This document shows, one piece after another, positions 14,384 through 21,575 of a stretch of DNA of 26,465 nt. A program made the position numbers and the translations under genes. Below the pieces are notes generated by a model. It saw only the letters and a list, made by a program, of their open reading frames with translations, made no database searches and was not told the origin of the DNA. Each line of letters opens with the position of its first letter. Within the stretch, counting starts at the first letter, position 1. Origin of the DNA: CAYLMG01 sp964464635 (GTDB lineage: Bacteria; Planctomycetota; Phycisphaerae; Sedimentisphaerales; Anaerobacaceae); contig CAYXGT010000032.1 of assembly GCA_964464635.1 (NCBI GenBank), positions 1-26,465 on the forward strand, read 5' to 3'.

Positions 14384-14844
14384 AAATAGCAATTGGCAGC
14401 GACCATCGAGGTTTTGAATCAAAAGAGCAAACAAAGGCAATTATAAGCCAGCTCGGTCATGAATTTATCGACATCGGCACGATCAACAACAATCCTGCTG
14501 ACTATCCGGACCCGGCTTACCTTGCGGCAACCGCCGTGGCAAACGGGCAGGCCGACAGGGCAATCCTCATCTGCGGAACCGGTATCGGTATGTGCATAGC
14601 TGCGAACAAGGTCAAGGGTATAAGGGCCGCGCTATGCCATGACGAATTAAGTGCTCAGATTTCCCGACATCATAATGATGCAAACGTGCTCTGCCTTTCC
14701 GGAGATATGATAGGCGAGGTTTTATTAAGAAAAATGGTCGAAGTATGGCTCAATACCGAATTCCACGGCGGCAGACATCAGAGAAGAGTGAATAAAATCA
14801 CAGCCATAGAAGAAGGCCGCAATCCTGCTGAGGTTAATGCCTGA
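14380..14844 (+). CDS. rpiB: Ribose-5-phosphate isomerase B
   Basis: The protein has 154 residues. It has the RpiB/LacAB fold with IGSDHRGFESKE at the N-terminus, DYPDPAY near residue 41, ILICGTGIGMCIAANK near 62-77 (containing the catalytic Cys) and GIRAALCHDE, then SRHHNDANVLCLSGD. It interconverts ribose-5-phosphate and ribulose-5-phosphate in the pentose phosphate pathway. The ATG overlaps the stop of the Sua5-phosphatase gene (ATGA, 14380-14383), so translation is coupled. Sugar isomerases of the LacA/B type are the alternative, but the neighbours favour RpiB. Confidence 0.95.
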   Translation: MKIAIGSDHRGFESKEQTKAIISQLGHEFIDIGTINNNPADYPDPAYLAATAVANGQADRAILICGTGIGMCIAANKVKGIRAALCHDELSAQISRHHNDANVLCLSGDMIGEVLLRKMVEVWLNTEFHGGRHQRRVNKITAIEEGRNPAEVNA

Positions 14845-14849
14845 TTTAC

Positions 14850-14999
14850 AAGCCGGCGAAATTTATCCCATAAGGTTAACGTTTTATATATCCTAATACC
14901 ATAAACTTTACGGTAGCCAATACTACAGAGCCCCCAAGTGGGTTTACTACCTCCCTGGTTGTCTGTTTGCTGGTCAACCTTAGACTCTTATTTTAATGG
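14850..14999 (-). pseudogene. Protein-like fragment without a start, in a debris zone
   Basis: On the minus strand one frame without a start codon reads NQGGSKPTWGLCSIGYRKVY, and an alternative frame over the same bases reads VVNPLGGSVVLATVKFMVLG. Either could be a gene remnant and no family was recognised. It sits between rpiB and the SPFH fragment, within a segment flanked by imperfect direct repeats. Confidence 0.2.
14874..14893 (+). repeat. Imperfect 20-bp direct repeat, left copy
   Basis: GGTTAACGTTTTATATATCC matches 17 of 20 positions with GGTCAAAATTTTATATATCC at 15426-15445. The two copies bracket about 530 bp that contain only gene fragments. Confidence 0.35.
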
Positions 15000-15052
15000 A
15001 CAGCTATCTGGGCAATAGTCAGGCCAATAGGATGCAAATATGCTGTAACTAT

Positions 15053-15283
15053 CTATTTCTGCTTTTCTATTCTTAGCGGCAAAACGCCAGCCATTTCACC
15101 TATAACATTAACAAGTTCCGAACCCGTGGGGATAACAATTTTGGCGTTATCCATCAGAGACTTTTCAACAGCCTCAAGTTTTCTCAGCAACTGTGCATTA
15201 CCAACAAAGTATTTGTTTGCCGCCTCATTAACAAGCCTTATGCTCTTTTTAAGTATTATGCTGCTCAATAAGTCGAGATTCTT
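15053..15283 (-). pseudogene. SPFH/band-7 protein, C-terminal remnant
   Basis: About 77 codons remain, reading KNLDLLSS at the start of the frame and ending IPTGSELVNVIGEMAGVLPL before a short tail. The segment LLRKLEAVEKSLMDNAKIVIP plus the ending matches the C-terminus of bacterial SPFH/band-7 (flotillin/prohibitin-like) membrane proteins as I remember the family. A TAA lies at 15286-15284 and the roughly 200 residues of the band-7 domain itself are absent, so the gene is a remnant. The only start available within it is TTG at 15268. A genuine 71-residue protein is possible but less likely. Confidence 0.55.
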
Positions 15284-15425
15284 TTAATTCAGGGGCTGTA
15301 AAAACTGCGCGAAATCCATACAACTAAGCTACAACCAAAAGATACAGTAACGTGTAAAATCTCGATAATTGCACATTTATAAGATTTGTAGTGTCGAGGA
15401 CTCGACTTAAAAAATTCTCAGAAGA

Positions 15426-15445
15426 GGTCAAAATTTTATATATCC
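15426..15445 (+). repeat. Imperfect 20-bp direct repeat, right copy
   Basis: GGTCAAAATTTTATATATCC, 17 of 20 identical to 14874-14893, lies 18 nt past the accA stop. An unrelated 14-bp palindrome, GTCGAGGACTCGAC, lies nearby at about 15393-15406. Confidence 0.35.
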
Positions 15446-15463
15446 GCTCCTGCTATCAGTACC

Positions 15464-16543
15464 TTAAACCTTTGCGGGACGAGGTTTTCTTTTTTTGGCA
15501 ATTCCTTCTATGGCGGCCTTGACCCTCTCTCTGGCAGGCTGAGTTTTGCGACGCAGCTTCTCGGTTACGCCTGTGCCTATAGAGCGAAGTTTTTCATAGC
15601 GCTTTTCGAGCAGGTTCTCAATTTTGGACCGCTTTAAATCCCGCAGATTCTTAACAATATATTGCTCAACATTGTAAATAGTATCATGTACGTTTCGATG
15701 GGCACCGCCGAGAGGCTCGTCGATAACCGCGTCAATGAGCTGCAGTTTGAATAAATCCCTGCTTGTCAGTTTAAGTGCTTCCGCGGCATCAGCGGCCTGT
15801 GAGCCGTCCCGGAATAAAATTGCCGCACATCCTTCCGGTGATATTACTGAGTAATATGAGAACTCGAGCATTGCAAACCTGTCACCTACGCCGATACCCA
15901 AAGCCCCGCCCGAGCCGCCCTCTCCGATAACGATGCAGATTATCGGCACGGGCAGTCTCGACATCTCCATAAGATTAACCGCTATCGCCTGGGCCTGGCC
16001 TCTCTCTTCTGCCCCAATTCCCGGATATGCACCCGGCGTGTCAATAAATGTAACCACGGGAATGCCGTACCTGGCAGCAAATTTCATCTTCGCAATAGCC
16101 TTGCGATAACCTTCCGGATTGGAACATCCAAAATTACAGGTGATTTTTTCCTTTGTCGTCCTGCCTTTATTTTGCCCGACCACCAGTACCTTTTCCCTGC
16201 CGATTTGCCCGAGCCCCGTCACAATCGCGCGGTCATCACCGAAACACCTGTCCCCGTGAAGCTCATGAAAGTCCTTTATCATCAGGTTAAAATAATCGCT
16301 GAACAACGGCCTCTTGGGATGGCGGGCCACCTGAACCGTCTGCCACGCACTCAGGCTGGAATAAATCCGCTTAAGCTCAGAGACCTGTTCTCGCTGCAGA
16401 TTGCGAATTTCAGCTGAATAATCGATGCCCTTCACCGAGCTCAGCCTGTACAGCTCTTTTATCTGGCTGTCAAGGTCACTGACCTTTTCCTCAAAGTCCA
16501 GATAGTCAGCCTCGCTCATATTGTTATTACTGCCCTGCGGCAT
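15464..16543 (-). CDS. accA: Acetyl-CoA carboxylase carboxyltransferase subunit alpha
   Basis: The protein has 359 residues, longer than the usual 315-320 because of a C-terminal tail rich in Lys/Arg (QPARERVKAAIEGIAKKRKPRPAKV). The family core is complete: ARHPKRPLFSDYF, ELHGDRCFGDDRAIVTG, GRTTKEKITCNFG, PVVTFIDTPGAYPGIGAEERGQ, IVIGEGGSGGALGIGVGD and YYSVISPEGCAAILFRD. With AccD it transfers carboxylate from biotin to acetyl-CoA, the first step of fatty acid synthesis. ATG 16543 has no good ribosome site. ATG 16519 (MSEADYLDFEEKV) matches where AccA proteins usually begin and has AGGG upstream, so it may be the true start. The leader contains a terminator-like hairpin and other structures. 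Confidence 0.95.
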   Translation of the reverse strand: MPQGSNNNMSEADYLDFEEKVSDLDSQIKELYRLSSVKGIDYSAEIRNLQREQVSELKRIYSSLSAWQTVQVARHPKRPLFSDYFNLMIKDFHELHGDRCFGDDRAIVTGLGQIGREKVLVVGQNKGRTTKEKITCNFGCSNPEGYRKAIAKMKFAARYGIPVVTFIDTPGAYPGIGAEERGQAQAIAVNLMEMSRLPVPIICIVIGEGGSGGALGIGVGDRFAMLEFSYYSVISPEGCAAILFRDGSQAADAAEALKLTSRDLFKLQLIDAVIDEPLGGAHRNVHDTIYNVEQYIVKNLRDLKRSKIENLLEKRYEKLRSIGTGVTEKLRRKTQPARERVKAAIEGIAKKRKPRPAKV

Positions 16544-16582
16544 TTCTAAATTCGCTTATTAACTGCTCTGGATGCAATAAAA

Positions 16583-16607
16583 GCTGTTCATATACAGCAA
16601 ATTTGCT
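16583..16607 (-). promoter_or_regulatory. Overlapping palindromes in the accA leader
   Basis: A perfect 12-bp palindrome AGCAAATTTGCT (16596-16607) overlaps a GCTGT/ACAGC hairpin (16583-16598). They cannot form together in one RNA. They lie between the terminator-like hairpin and the accA start, so they could be an operator or part of an attenuation switch. Confidence 0.35.
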
Positions 16608-16610
16608 TAC

Positions 16611-16636
16611 TAAAAAAGCCCACGACACAGCGGGCT
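16611..16636 (-). terminator. Terminator-like hairpin in the accA leader
   Basis: On the minus strand AGCCCGC / GTGGGCT (7 bp with one G-U) around a 6-nt loop is followed directly by TTTTTT. The only minus-strand gene near it is accA, whose start is about 70 nt downstream; the upstream neighbour tyrA diverges. It would therefore end the accA leader transcript early unless prevented. Confidence 0.65.
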
Positions 16637-16704
16637 CTGCTGCTTTCTGCTTAGCCATATCCATCAGCTTAATTTTTAAAGTTATAAAATAATAACATTC
16701 TATC

Positions 16705-16732
16705 GGCATAATTAAAAGAAAAAAATTGACAA
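16705..16732 (-). promoter_or_regulatory. Possible accA promoter, divergent from tyrA
   Basis: The minus strand has TTGTCA (16732-16727), a 16-nt spacer and a poor TATGCC (16710-16705). The -35 hexamer overlaps the tyrA -35 on the other strand, so the two promoters would compete. The -10 match is weak. Confidence 0.3.
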
Positions 16733-16752
16733 CTGCAGCCGCTTGCTATAAT
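16726..16752 (+). promoter_or_regulatory. Consensus promoter of the tyrA-purSL-purQ operon
   Basis: A perfect TTGACA (16726-16731) and a perfect TATAAT (16747-16752), with TGC forming an extended -10. The spacer is 15 nt, shorter than the optimal 17. Transcription would start near 16759, about 40 nt before the tyrA ATG. Confidence 0.75.
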
Positions 16753-16799
16753 TTTTAGCATTATCTGTTTTTCATAACTATTTTCATAAGGTCTTGATT

Positions 16800-17672
16800 A
16801 TGAAAGAGTTAAGGCAAATATCGGTAATAGGTCTCGGTCTTCTGGGCGGCTCTTTAACACGGGCTGTTTCGCGAAGTTTTCCTCGCGTTAAAACTGTCGG
16901 TTTTACACACCGCCCTGCTACCCGTGAAAAAGCAAGACTACTGGCTGTCGCTGACAAAGTCGTTGACGATATATCGCAGGCCGTATCGAACGCCGATTTG
17001 GTGGTGCTTGCCACGCCCATACACGTATTCGAGAAAATCTTTATTGAAATCGCTGACGTATTGCCTGCCGGCTGCATTGTCACCGACGTCGGCTCGACAA
17101 AAACGCTGCCTCATCGCTGGGCAAAGAAAAATCTGCCGAAAACCGTTCACTACGTCGGCTCCCATCCGATAGCCGGCTCGGAGCAAAGAGGCGTCGAGTT
17201 TGCAAGGGATGATTTGTTCTATCAGGCCAATTGTATCCTGACAAAAACTCAAGATACAAACACCTCTGCTGTTAACACGCTAAAAGATTTCTGGTCCAAG
17301 CTCGGCTGCTTAGTTACCGTAATGACGCCCCTGCAGCACGATGAAATCCTGGCAAATATCAGCCACCTGCCCCACGTTATGGCGGCAGCTTTGATAAATA
17401 TTACCAGGCCGGAGCAGCTCAGGCTCGCCGGCAAAGGTTTTATCGATGCATCAAGAATAGCATCCGGACCCGCAAACATCTGGGCTGACATATTCCTGAC
17501 CAATGCGGACAATACTTCAAAAGGTATCGATAAAATCATTGCTGAACTGAGAAAAATCCAAAAAGCCTTAAAAGCCGGCGACCAAAAGCAGGTCGAAAAG
17601 CTGCTCGAAACCGCTCGGAATAAAAGGGACACAATGATAAAATACAAAATGAGTAAAAGGGAATTGACGTAG
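16800..17672 (+). CDS. tyrA: Prephenate/arogenate dehydrogenase
   Basis: The protein has 290 residues and belongs to the NAD(P)-dependent TyrA family, which makes 4-hydroxyphenylpyruvate or tyrosine. The Rossmann motif IGLGLLGGS is at about residues 9-17. VVLATP, CIVTDVGSTK, VGSHPIAGSEQRGVE near residue 120, ANISHLPHVMAAAL near 180 and GFIDASRIASG near 215 are the substrate and catalytic segments, including the conserved HPxAGxE. No ACT or chorismate mutase domain is attached. ATG 16800 is preferred over TTG 16794 because TAAGG lies 8 nt upstream of it. Its TAG overlaps the GTG of the next gene by one base. Prephenate versus arogenate use cannot be told from this. Confidence 0.93.
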   Translation: MKELRQISVIGLGLLGGSLTRAVSRSFPRVKTVGFTHRPATREKARLLAVADKVVDDISQAVSNADLVVLATPIHVFEKIFIEIADVLPAGCIVTDVGSTKTLPHRWAKKNLPKTVHYVGSHPIAGSEQRGVEFARDDLFYQANCILTKTQDTNTSAVNTLKDFWSKLGCLVTVMTPLQHDEILANISHLPHVMAAALINITRPEQLRLAGKGFIDASRIASGPANIWADIFLTNADNTSKGIDKIIAELRKIQKALKAGDQKQVEKLLETARNKRDTMIKYKMSKRELT

Positions 17673-20557
17673 TGAAACAGTGGCGATTCGAAGTCTTCAA
17701 TAAGCCGGCCTTTGCCGACGTTCACGGTGACAGTGTCCTGGAGAGTATCAGAGAATTGGGTATCGGTTCTCTCGAGGCTGTGCAGTCCGCAAGGGTCTTT
17801 CTTGTCGAGGCCGATTTCGATGACTCGTTTGCAAAAAAAGTTGCACAGGAGCTGCTCACGGACCCCGTTTGCGAACAGTTCCTTATCGGCAGAAGCAAAG
17901 CCCCCGCAGGTCTTGCAAAAGCAACCTTAATCGAAATTCACCTTAAAAGCGGCGTCACCGACCCGGTAGCCGAATCGGTCGTAGCTGCTATCGCCGATAT
18001 GGGTGTTAAAGCCGGAAATGTTCGGACCGCAAGAAAATATGTCCTGCTCGGGCAAATTTCCCAGAGCCAGATAGAAGCCGTGACAAAAAAAGTGCTTGCA
18101 AACGACTGCATTGAAGACAGTATCGTCGGTGACGAAGCCGAGCCGCCAAATCCGCACCTTAAACCATACCAGTTACAAATAATACACTGCCCTGTTAGAG
18201 AGCTCGACGATAACGGCCTGTTAGCCCTAAGCAAAGAAAAGGATTTATTTCTCAATATCATTGAGATGCAGACAATTCAAAAATTCTACAGAGACCTCGG
18301 CAGAGAACCCACAGACGTCGAGCTTGAAACACTTGCACAAACCTGGAGCGAGCACTGCGTTCATAAAACGCTCAAAAGCTCTGTCGATTTGACTCTCGAC
18401 GGCACCCAGGTGCACTTTGACAACCTGCTAAAAGAAACAGTTTTTGCAGCAACAAAACAGCTTAACAAAAAATGGTGCATTTCTGTCTTCGACGATAATG
18501 CAGGCGTAATCGAGTTTGACGATACCACCGCTGTCTGCTTCAAGGTTGAAACGCACAACCACCCTTCCGCACTCGACCCTTACGGCGGCGCAGCCACCGG
18601 TATCGGCGGCGTTATCCGAGACCCGATGGGCACAGGCATGGGGGCAAGACCGATCGCAAATACCGATATTTTCTGCTTTGGCGAGCCGGATAAGAAAATC
18701 GAAGACATACCAAAAGGTGTCCTGCATCCTAAAAGAATTATGAAAGGCGTTGTCGCGGGCGTACGCGATTACGGCAACCGGATGGGAATACCGACCGTCA
18801 ACGGCGCCGTTTATTTCGACGACAGATACCTTGCAAATCCGCTGGTATTTTGCGGCAACATCGGGATTATGAGCAAAAAGAAATGCTTCAAAAATCCTCA
18901 AACCGGCAACCTTATAATTATGGTCGGCGGACGAACCGGCAGAGATGGTATCCACGGTGCAACCTTCTCAAGCGGACAGATGACACACGAGCACGAAACT
19001 ATTTTTTCACACGCCGTCCAGATCGGAAATGCAATCACCGAAAAGAAAATGCTCGATGTCCTGATTCAGGCCAATGAAAAGAATTTATACGAGGCGATTA
19101 CCGACTGCGGTGCCGGCGGGCTGAGCAGTGCGGTTGGAGAAATGGGTCAAAATCTTGGCGCTGAAGTTGACCTCGAAAAGGTGCCCCTAAAATATGCCGG
19201 CCTGAACTACACCGAAATATGGATAAGCGAAGCCCAGGAAAGAATGGTCATCGCCGTCAAGCCTGAAAACCTCGAGGCAATAATGAAAATCTTCGAAGAT
19301 GAAAATGTCGAGGCAACCTTAATAGGAAAATTCACAAACGACAAAAAGCTCAGACTGCGTTATGACAGCCGTCAGGTAGCCGAGCTCGATATGGATTTCC
19401 TGCACGATGGTGTGCCGAAATATTCACGAAAGGCGGTATGGAACAGGCCCGATTTAACCGAGCCGAACCTGCCTGAAAAAGAAAGCTACAATGATGACCT
19501 GCTGAAAATTCTTTCGAGTTACAACGTCGCAAGCAAAGAATGGGTAATACGCCAGTATGACCACGAGGTTCAGGGTACTTCCGTCATTAAGCCTTTAACC
19601 GGCCTGACCAACGACGGCCCCGCCGACGCCGCCGTCATTAAGCCGAAATACCGCTCCAGTAAAGGTCTGGCGATAAGCTGCGGTATGAATCCGCTATATG
19701 GTGACATAGACCCGTACTGGATGGCATTGGCGGGTATCGACGAAGCTATAAGAAACCTTATTTGCGTCGGCGGCAATTTCGAGAGAATCGCCCTGCTGGA
19801 CAATTTCTGCTGGGGCGACTGCACGAAGCCTGATTCTCTCGGCCGGCTCGTCCGGGCGGCACAGGCCTGCTACGACGGCGCGATTGCTTTTGGAGCTCCT
19901 TTTATCTCAGGAAAAGATTCATTAAACAACGAATTCCAGTGTGACGACGGCTCGACAATTTCCATCCCCCCCACCTTATTAGTTAGCGCCATATCAGTTC
20001 TCGACGACGTCAATAAATGTGTAACGATGGATACCAAAAAATCCGGCAATCTGCTTTTCATAGTCGGCGAAACCAAAAATGAGCTCGGCGGCTCGCACTA
20101 TTACAAAATTCACGATACACTCGGCGCGAATGTCCCTACAGTTGACCTCGAGACCTCTGCCAAAATCGCAAAGAAAATATCGGAGGCTGCCAAAAACGGC
20201 CTTTTAGAAAGCTGTCACGACTGCTCCGAGGGCGGCCTTGCAGTCGCATTAGCTGAGATGGCTTTCGCAGGCGGCTTCGGTATCGCCGCCGACCTGCGAG
20301 GACTGCCGAAAACAAGCGACTGCCTGCGAACAGACACGCAGCTTTTCAGCGAATCAAATTCACGATACATCGTCGAAGTCGAACCCGATAAATTCAGCGG
20401 CTTCGCAAAGCTGATGCTGAACCTGCCTTTCGGGCAGATCGGAAAAGTCATAGATGAACAAAAACTTATTATCAAAGCTCAAAACGGCCAGGAAGTTATC
20501 AACGCTGATTTGGATTCGCTGAAAAGTGCCTGGCAGAAAACATTCGACTGGCACTGA
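17672..20557 (+). CDS. purL: Phosphoribosylformylglycinamidine synthase, PurS-PurS-PurL fusion
   Basis: The protein has 961 residues. Residues 1-78 and about 83-155 are two consecutive PurS-like ferredoxin-fold repeats (FEVFNKPAFADVHGDSVLES, then IEIHLKSGVTDPVAESVVAA). The PurL synthetase core follows from about 180, with TWSEHCVHKT, FKVETHNHPSALDPYGGAAT, GIGGVIRDPMGTG, CGAGGLSSAVGEMG, FISGKDSLNNE and CHDCSEGGLAVALAEM. It converts FGAR to FGAM in purine synthesis with ammonia from PurQ, encoded next. The glutaminase domain of the large E. coli-type PurL is absent, so the architecture is intermediate between separate PurS/L/Q and the full fusion. The start is GTG 17672, overlapping the tyrA stop (TAGTG), with AAGGGA about 10 nt upstream. 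Confidence 0.95.
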   Translation: MKQWRFEVFNKPAFADVHGDSVLESIRELGIGSLEAVQSARVFLVEADFDDSFAKKVAQELLTDPVCEQFLIGRSKAPAGLAKATLIEIHLKSGVTDPVAESVVAAIADMGVKAGNVRTARKYVLLGQISQSQIEAVTKKVLANDCIEDSIVGDEAEPPNPHLKPYQLQIIHCPVRELDDNGLLALSKEKDLFLNIIEMQTIQKFYRDLGREPTDVELETLAQTWSEHCVHKTLKSSVDLTLDGTQVHFDNLLKETVFAATKQLNKKWCISVFDDNAGVIEFDDTTAVCFKVETHNHPSALDPYGGAATGIGGVIRDPMGTGMGARPIANTDIFCFGEPDKKIEDIPKGVLHPKRIMKGVVAGVRDYGNRMGIPTVNGAVYFDDRYLANPLVFCGNIGIMSKKKCFKNPQTGNLIIMVGGRTGRDGIHGATFSSGQMTHEHETIFSHAVQIGNAITEKKMLDVLIQANEKNLYEAITDCGAGGLSSAVGEMGQNLGAEVDLEKVPLKYAGLNYTEIWISEAQERMVIAVKPENLEAIMKIFEDENVEATLIGKFTNDKKLRLRYDSRQVAELDMDFLHDGVPKYSRKAVWNRPDLTEPNLPEKESYNDDLLKILSSYNVASKEWVIRQYDHEVQGTSVIKPLTGLTNDGPADAAVIKPKYRSSKGLAISCGMNPLYGDIDPYWMALAGIDEAIRNLICVGGNFERIALLDNFCWGDCTKPDSLGRLVRAAQACYDGAIAFGAPFISGKDSLNNEFQCDDGSTISIPPTLLVSAISVLDDVNKCVTMDTKKSGNLLFIVGETKNELGGSHYYKIHDTLGANVPTVDLETSAKIAKKISEAAKNGLLESCHDCSEGGLAVALAEMAFAGGFGIAADLRGLPKTSDCLRTDTQLFSESNSRYIVEVEPDKFSGFAKLMLNLPFGQIGKVIDEQKLIIKAQNGQEVINADLDSLKSAWQKTFDWH

Positions 20558-20610
20558 AAAAATGAAACCAGAACAATGAATTGTACTTGCTGAAAGGAAT
20601 TGATAAAACG

Positions 20611-21396
20611 ATGGAACTTGTGAAGGCTGTAGTGCTGAGGTCGGCAGGTATCAACTGCGATATGGAAACCCACTTCGCTCTGGAGCAGGCCGGCGCACAG
20701 GCTCAAAGAATTCATATAAACAGAATTATCGAAAATAAAAAATTACTCGACGAATTTCACATTCTTGTCTTTCCCGGCGGATTCAGCTACGGCGACGACG
20801 TCTCTGCAGGAAAAATCCTCGCTAATCAGGTCATTCATCACTTAACAGAGCCTTTGAAAAAGTTCATCGATGACGGCAAGCTTGTGCTCGGTCTCTGTAA
20901 CGGCTTTCAGGTGCTGGTCAAGACCGGAATCCTGCCCGGTTTCGATTCGGGCAACGGCCAAAAGGATGTTACGATAACTTACAATGACAGCGGCAAATAT
21001 GAAGACAGATGGGTCTATCTGGCCCCGCAGACAAAAAAGTGCATATTCATCGAGCCTGAAAGGCAGATTTATCTGCCGATTGCACACGGCGAAGGCAAGG
21101 TAGTGACCAAAGACGATGCCGTTCTTGAAAAATTGAAAAATGACGGCCACGTTGCTTTCAAATACGTCGATGAAAACGGAAGCGCTGGCCCATACCCGGT
21201 AAATCCGAACGGCTCTGTCGATTCCATCGCCGCCCTTACGGATACTACCGGCCGGGTGCTCGGCCTTATGCCGCATCCGGAAAGATTCGCCCGCCCGACT
21301 CAGCACCCGCGATGGACCCGCCTGAAAGACAAAGCCGACGCCGACGGTATGACCATTTTTAATAACGCTGTTAAATACATTAAGGATAACTTCTGA
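20611..21396 (+). CDS. purQ: Phosphoribosylformylglycinamidine synthase glutaminase subunit PurQ
   Basis: The protein has 261 residues. It is a class I glutaminase supplying ammonia to PurL. The nucleophile Cys96 lies in VLGLCNGFQVL, with FPGGFSYGDDVSAG before it and the His-Glu pair in LMPHPERFARP near residue 230. IAHGEGK is also conserved. It is about 30 residues longer than Bacillus-type PurQ and resembles the glutaminase domain of the large PurL. ATG 20611 is chosen (AAAGGA upstream); an upstream TTG at 20581 would add 10 unlikely residues. It lies 53 nt after purSL and is presumably in the same operon. No terminator is seen before the tRNA. Confidence 0.95.
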   Translation: MELVKAVVLRSAGINCDMETHFALEQAGAQAQRIHINRIIENKKLLDEFHILVFPGGFSYGDDVSAGKILANQVIHHLTEPLKKFIDDGKLVLGLCNGFQVLVKTGILPGFDSGNGQKDVTITYNDSGKYEDRWVYLAPQTKKCIFIEPERQIYLPIAHGEGKVVTKDDAVLEKLKNDGHVAFKYVDENGSAGPYPVNPNGSVDSIAALTDTTGRVLGLMPHPERFARPTQHPRWTRLKDKADADGMTIFNNAVKYIKDNF

Positions 21397-21431
21397 TTTC
21401 GATTTCGCTGCGACTGCATTTTTTCTTGCAA

Positions 21432-21459
21432 TTGATTTACAATTACAATAAATTATAAT
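21432..21459 (+). promoter_or_regulatory. Promoter of the tRNA-CAU gene
   Basis: TTGATT (21432-21437), a 16-nt spacer and a perfect TATAAT (21454-21459). The start would be near 21466, about 13 nt before the mature tRNA. Confidence 0.6.
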
Positions 21460-21478
21460 GTTTAATTGGTATTTTTTC

Positions 21479-21550
21479 GGGCTCGTAGCTCAGCGGTAGA
21501 GCAGTGGACTCATAATCCATTGGTCCAAGGTTCGAATCCTTGCGGGCCCA
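21479..21550 (+). tRNA. tRNA with CAU anticodon (Met, or Ile2 read by lysidine)
   Basis: It is 72 nt and folds into a full cloverleaf. The acceptor GGGCTCG pairs with CGGGCCC and A73 follows. The D stem is GCTC/GAGC and the anticodon arm is GTGGA-CTCATAA-TCCAT with anticodon CAU. The T arm contains GGTTCGAATCC. CCA is not encoded. G1-C72 and the absence of three G-C pairs in the anticodon stem exclude initiator tRNA. Elongator Met and Ile-lysidine cannot be separated by eye. A T-run (TTCTTTTTT) follows. Confidence 0.93.
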
Positions 21551-21575
21551 ATTCTTTTTTAATTCCCGAAAGAAT

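Noticed and set aside
16527..16709. Minus-strand 60-codon frame overlapping the accA start
   Set aside because: There is no ribosome site, its ATG falls in the possible -10 region, and the terminator hairpin lies inside it. A short leader peptide from an internal ATG (16664) cannot be fully excluded.
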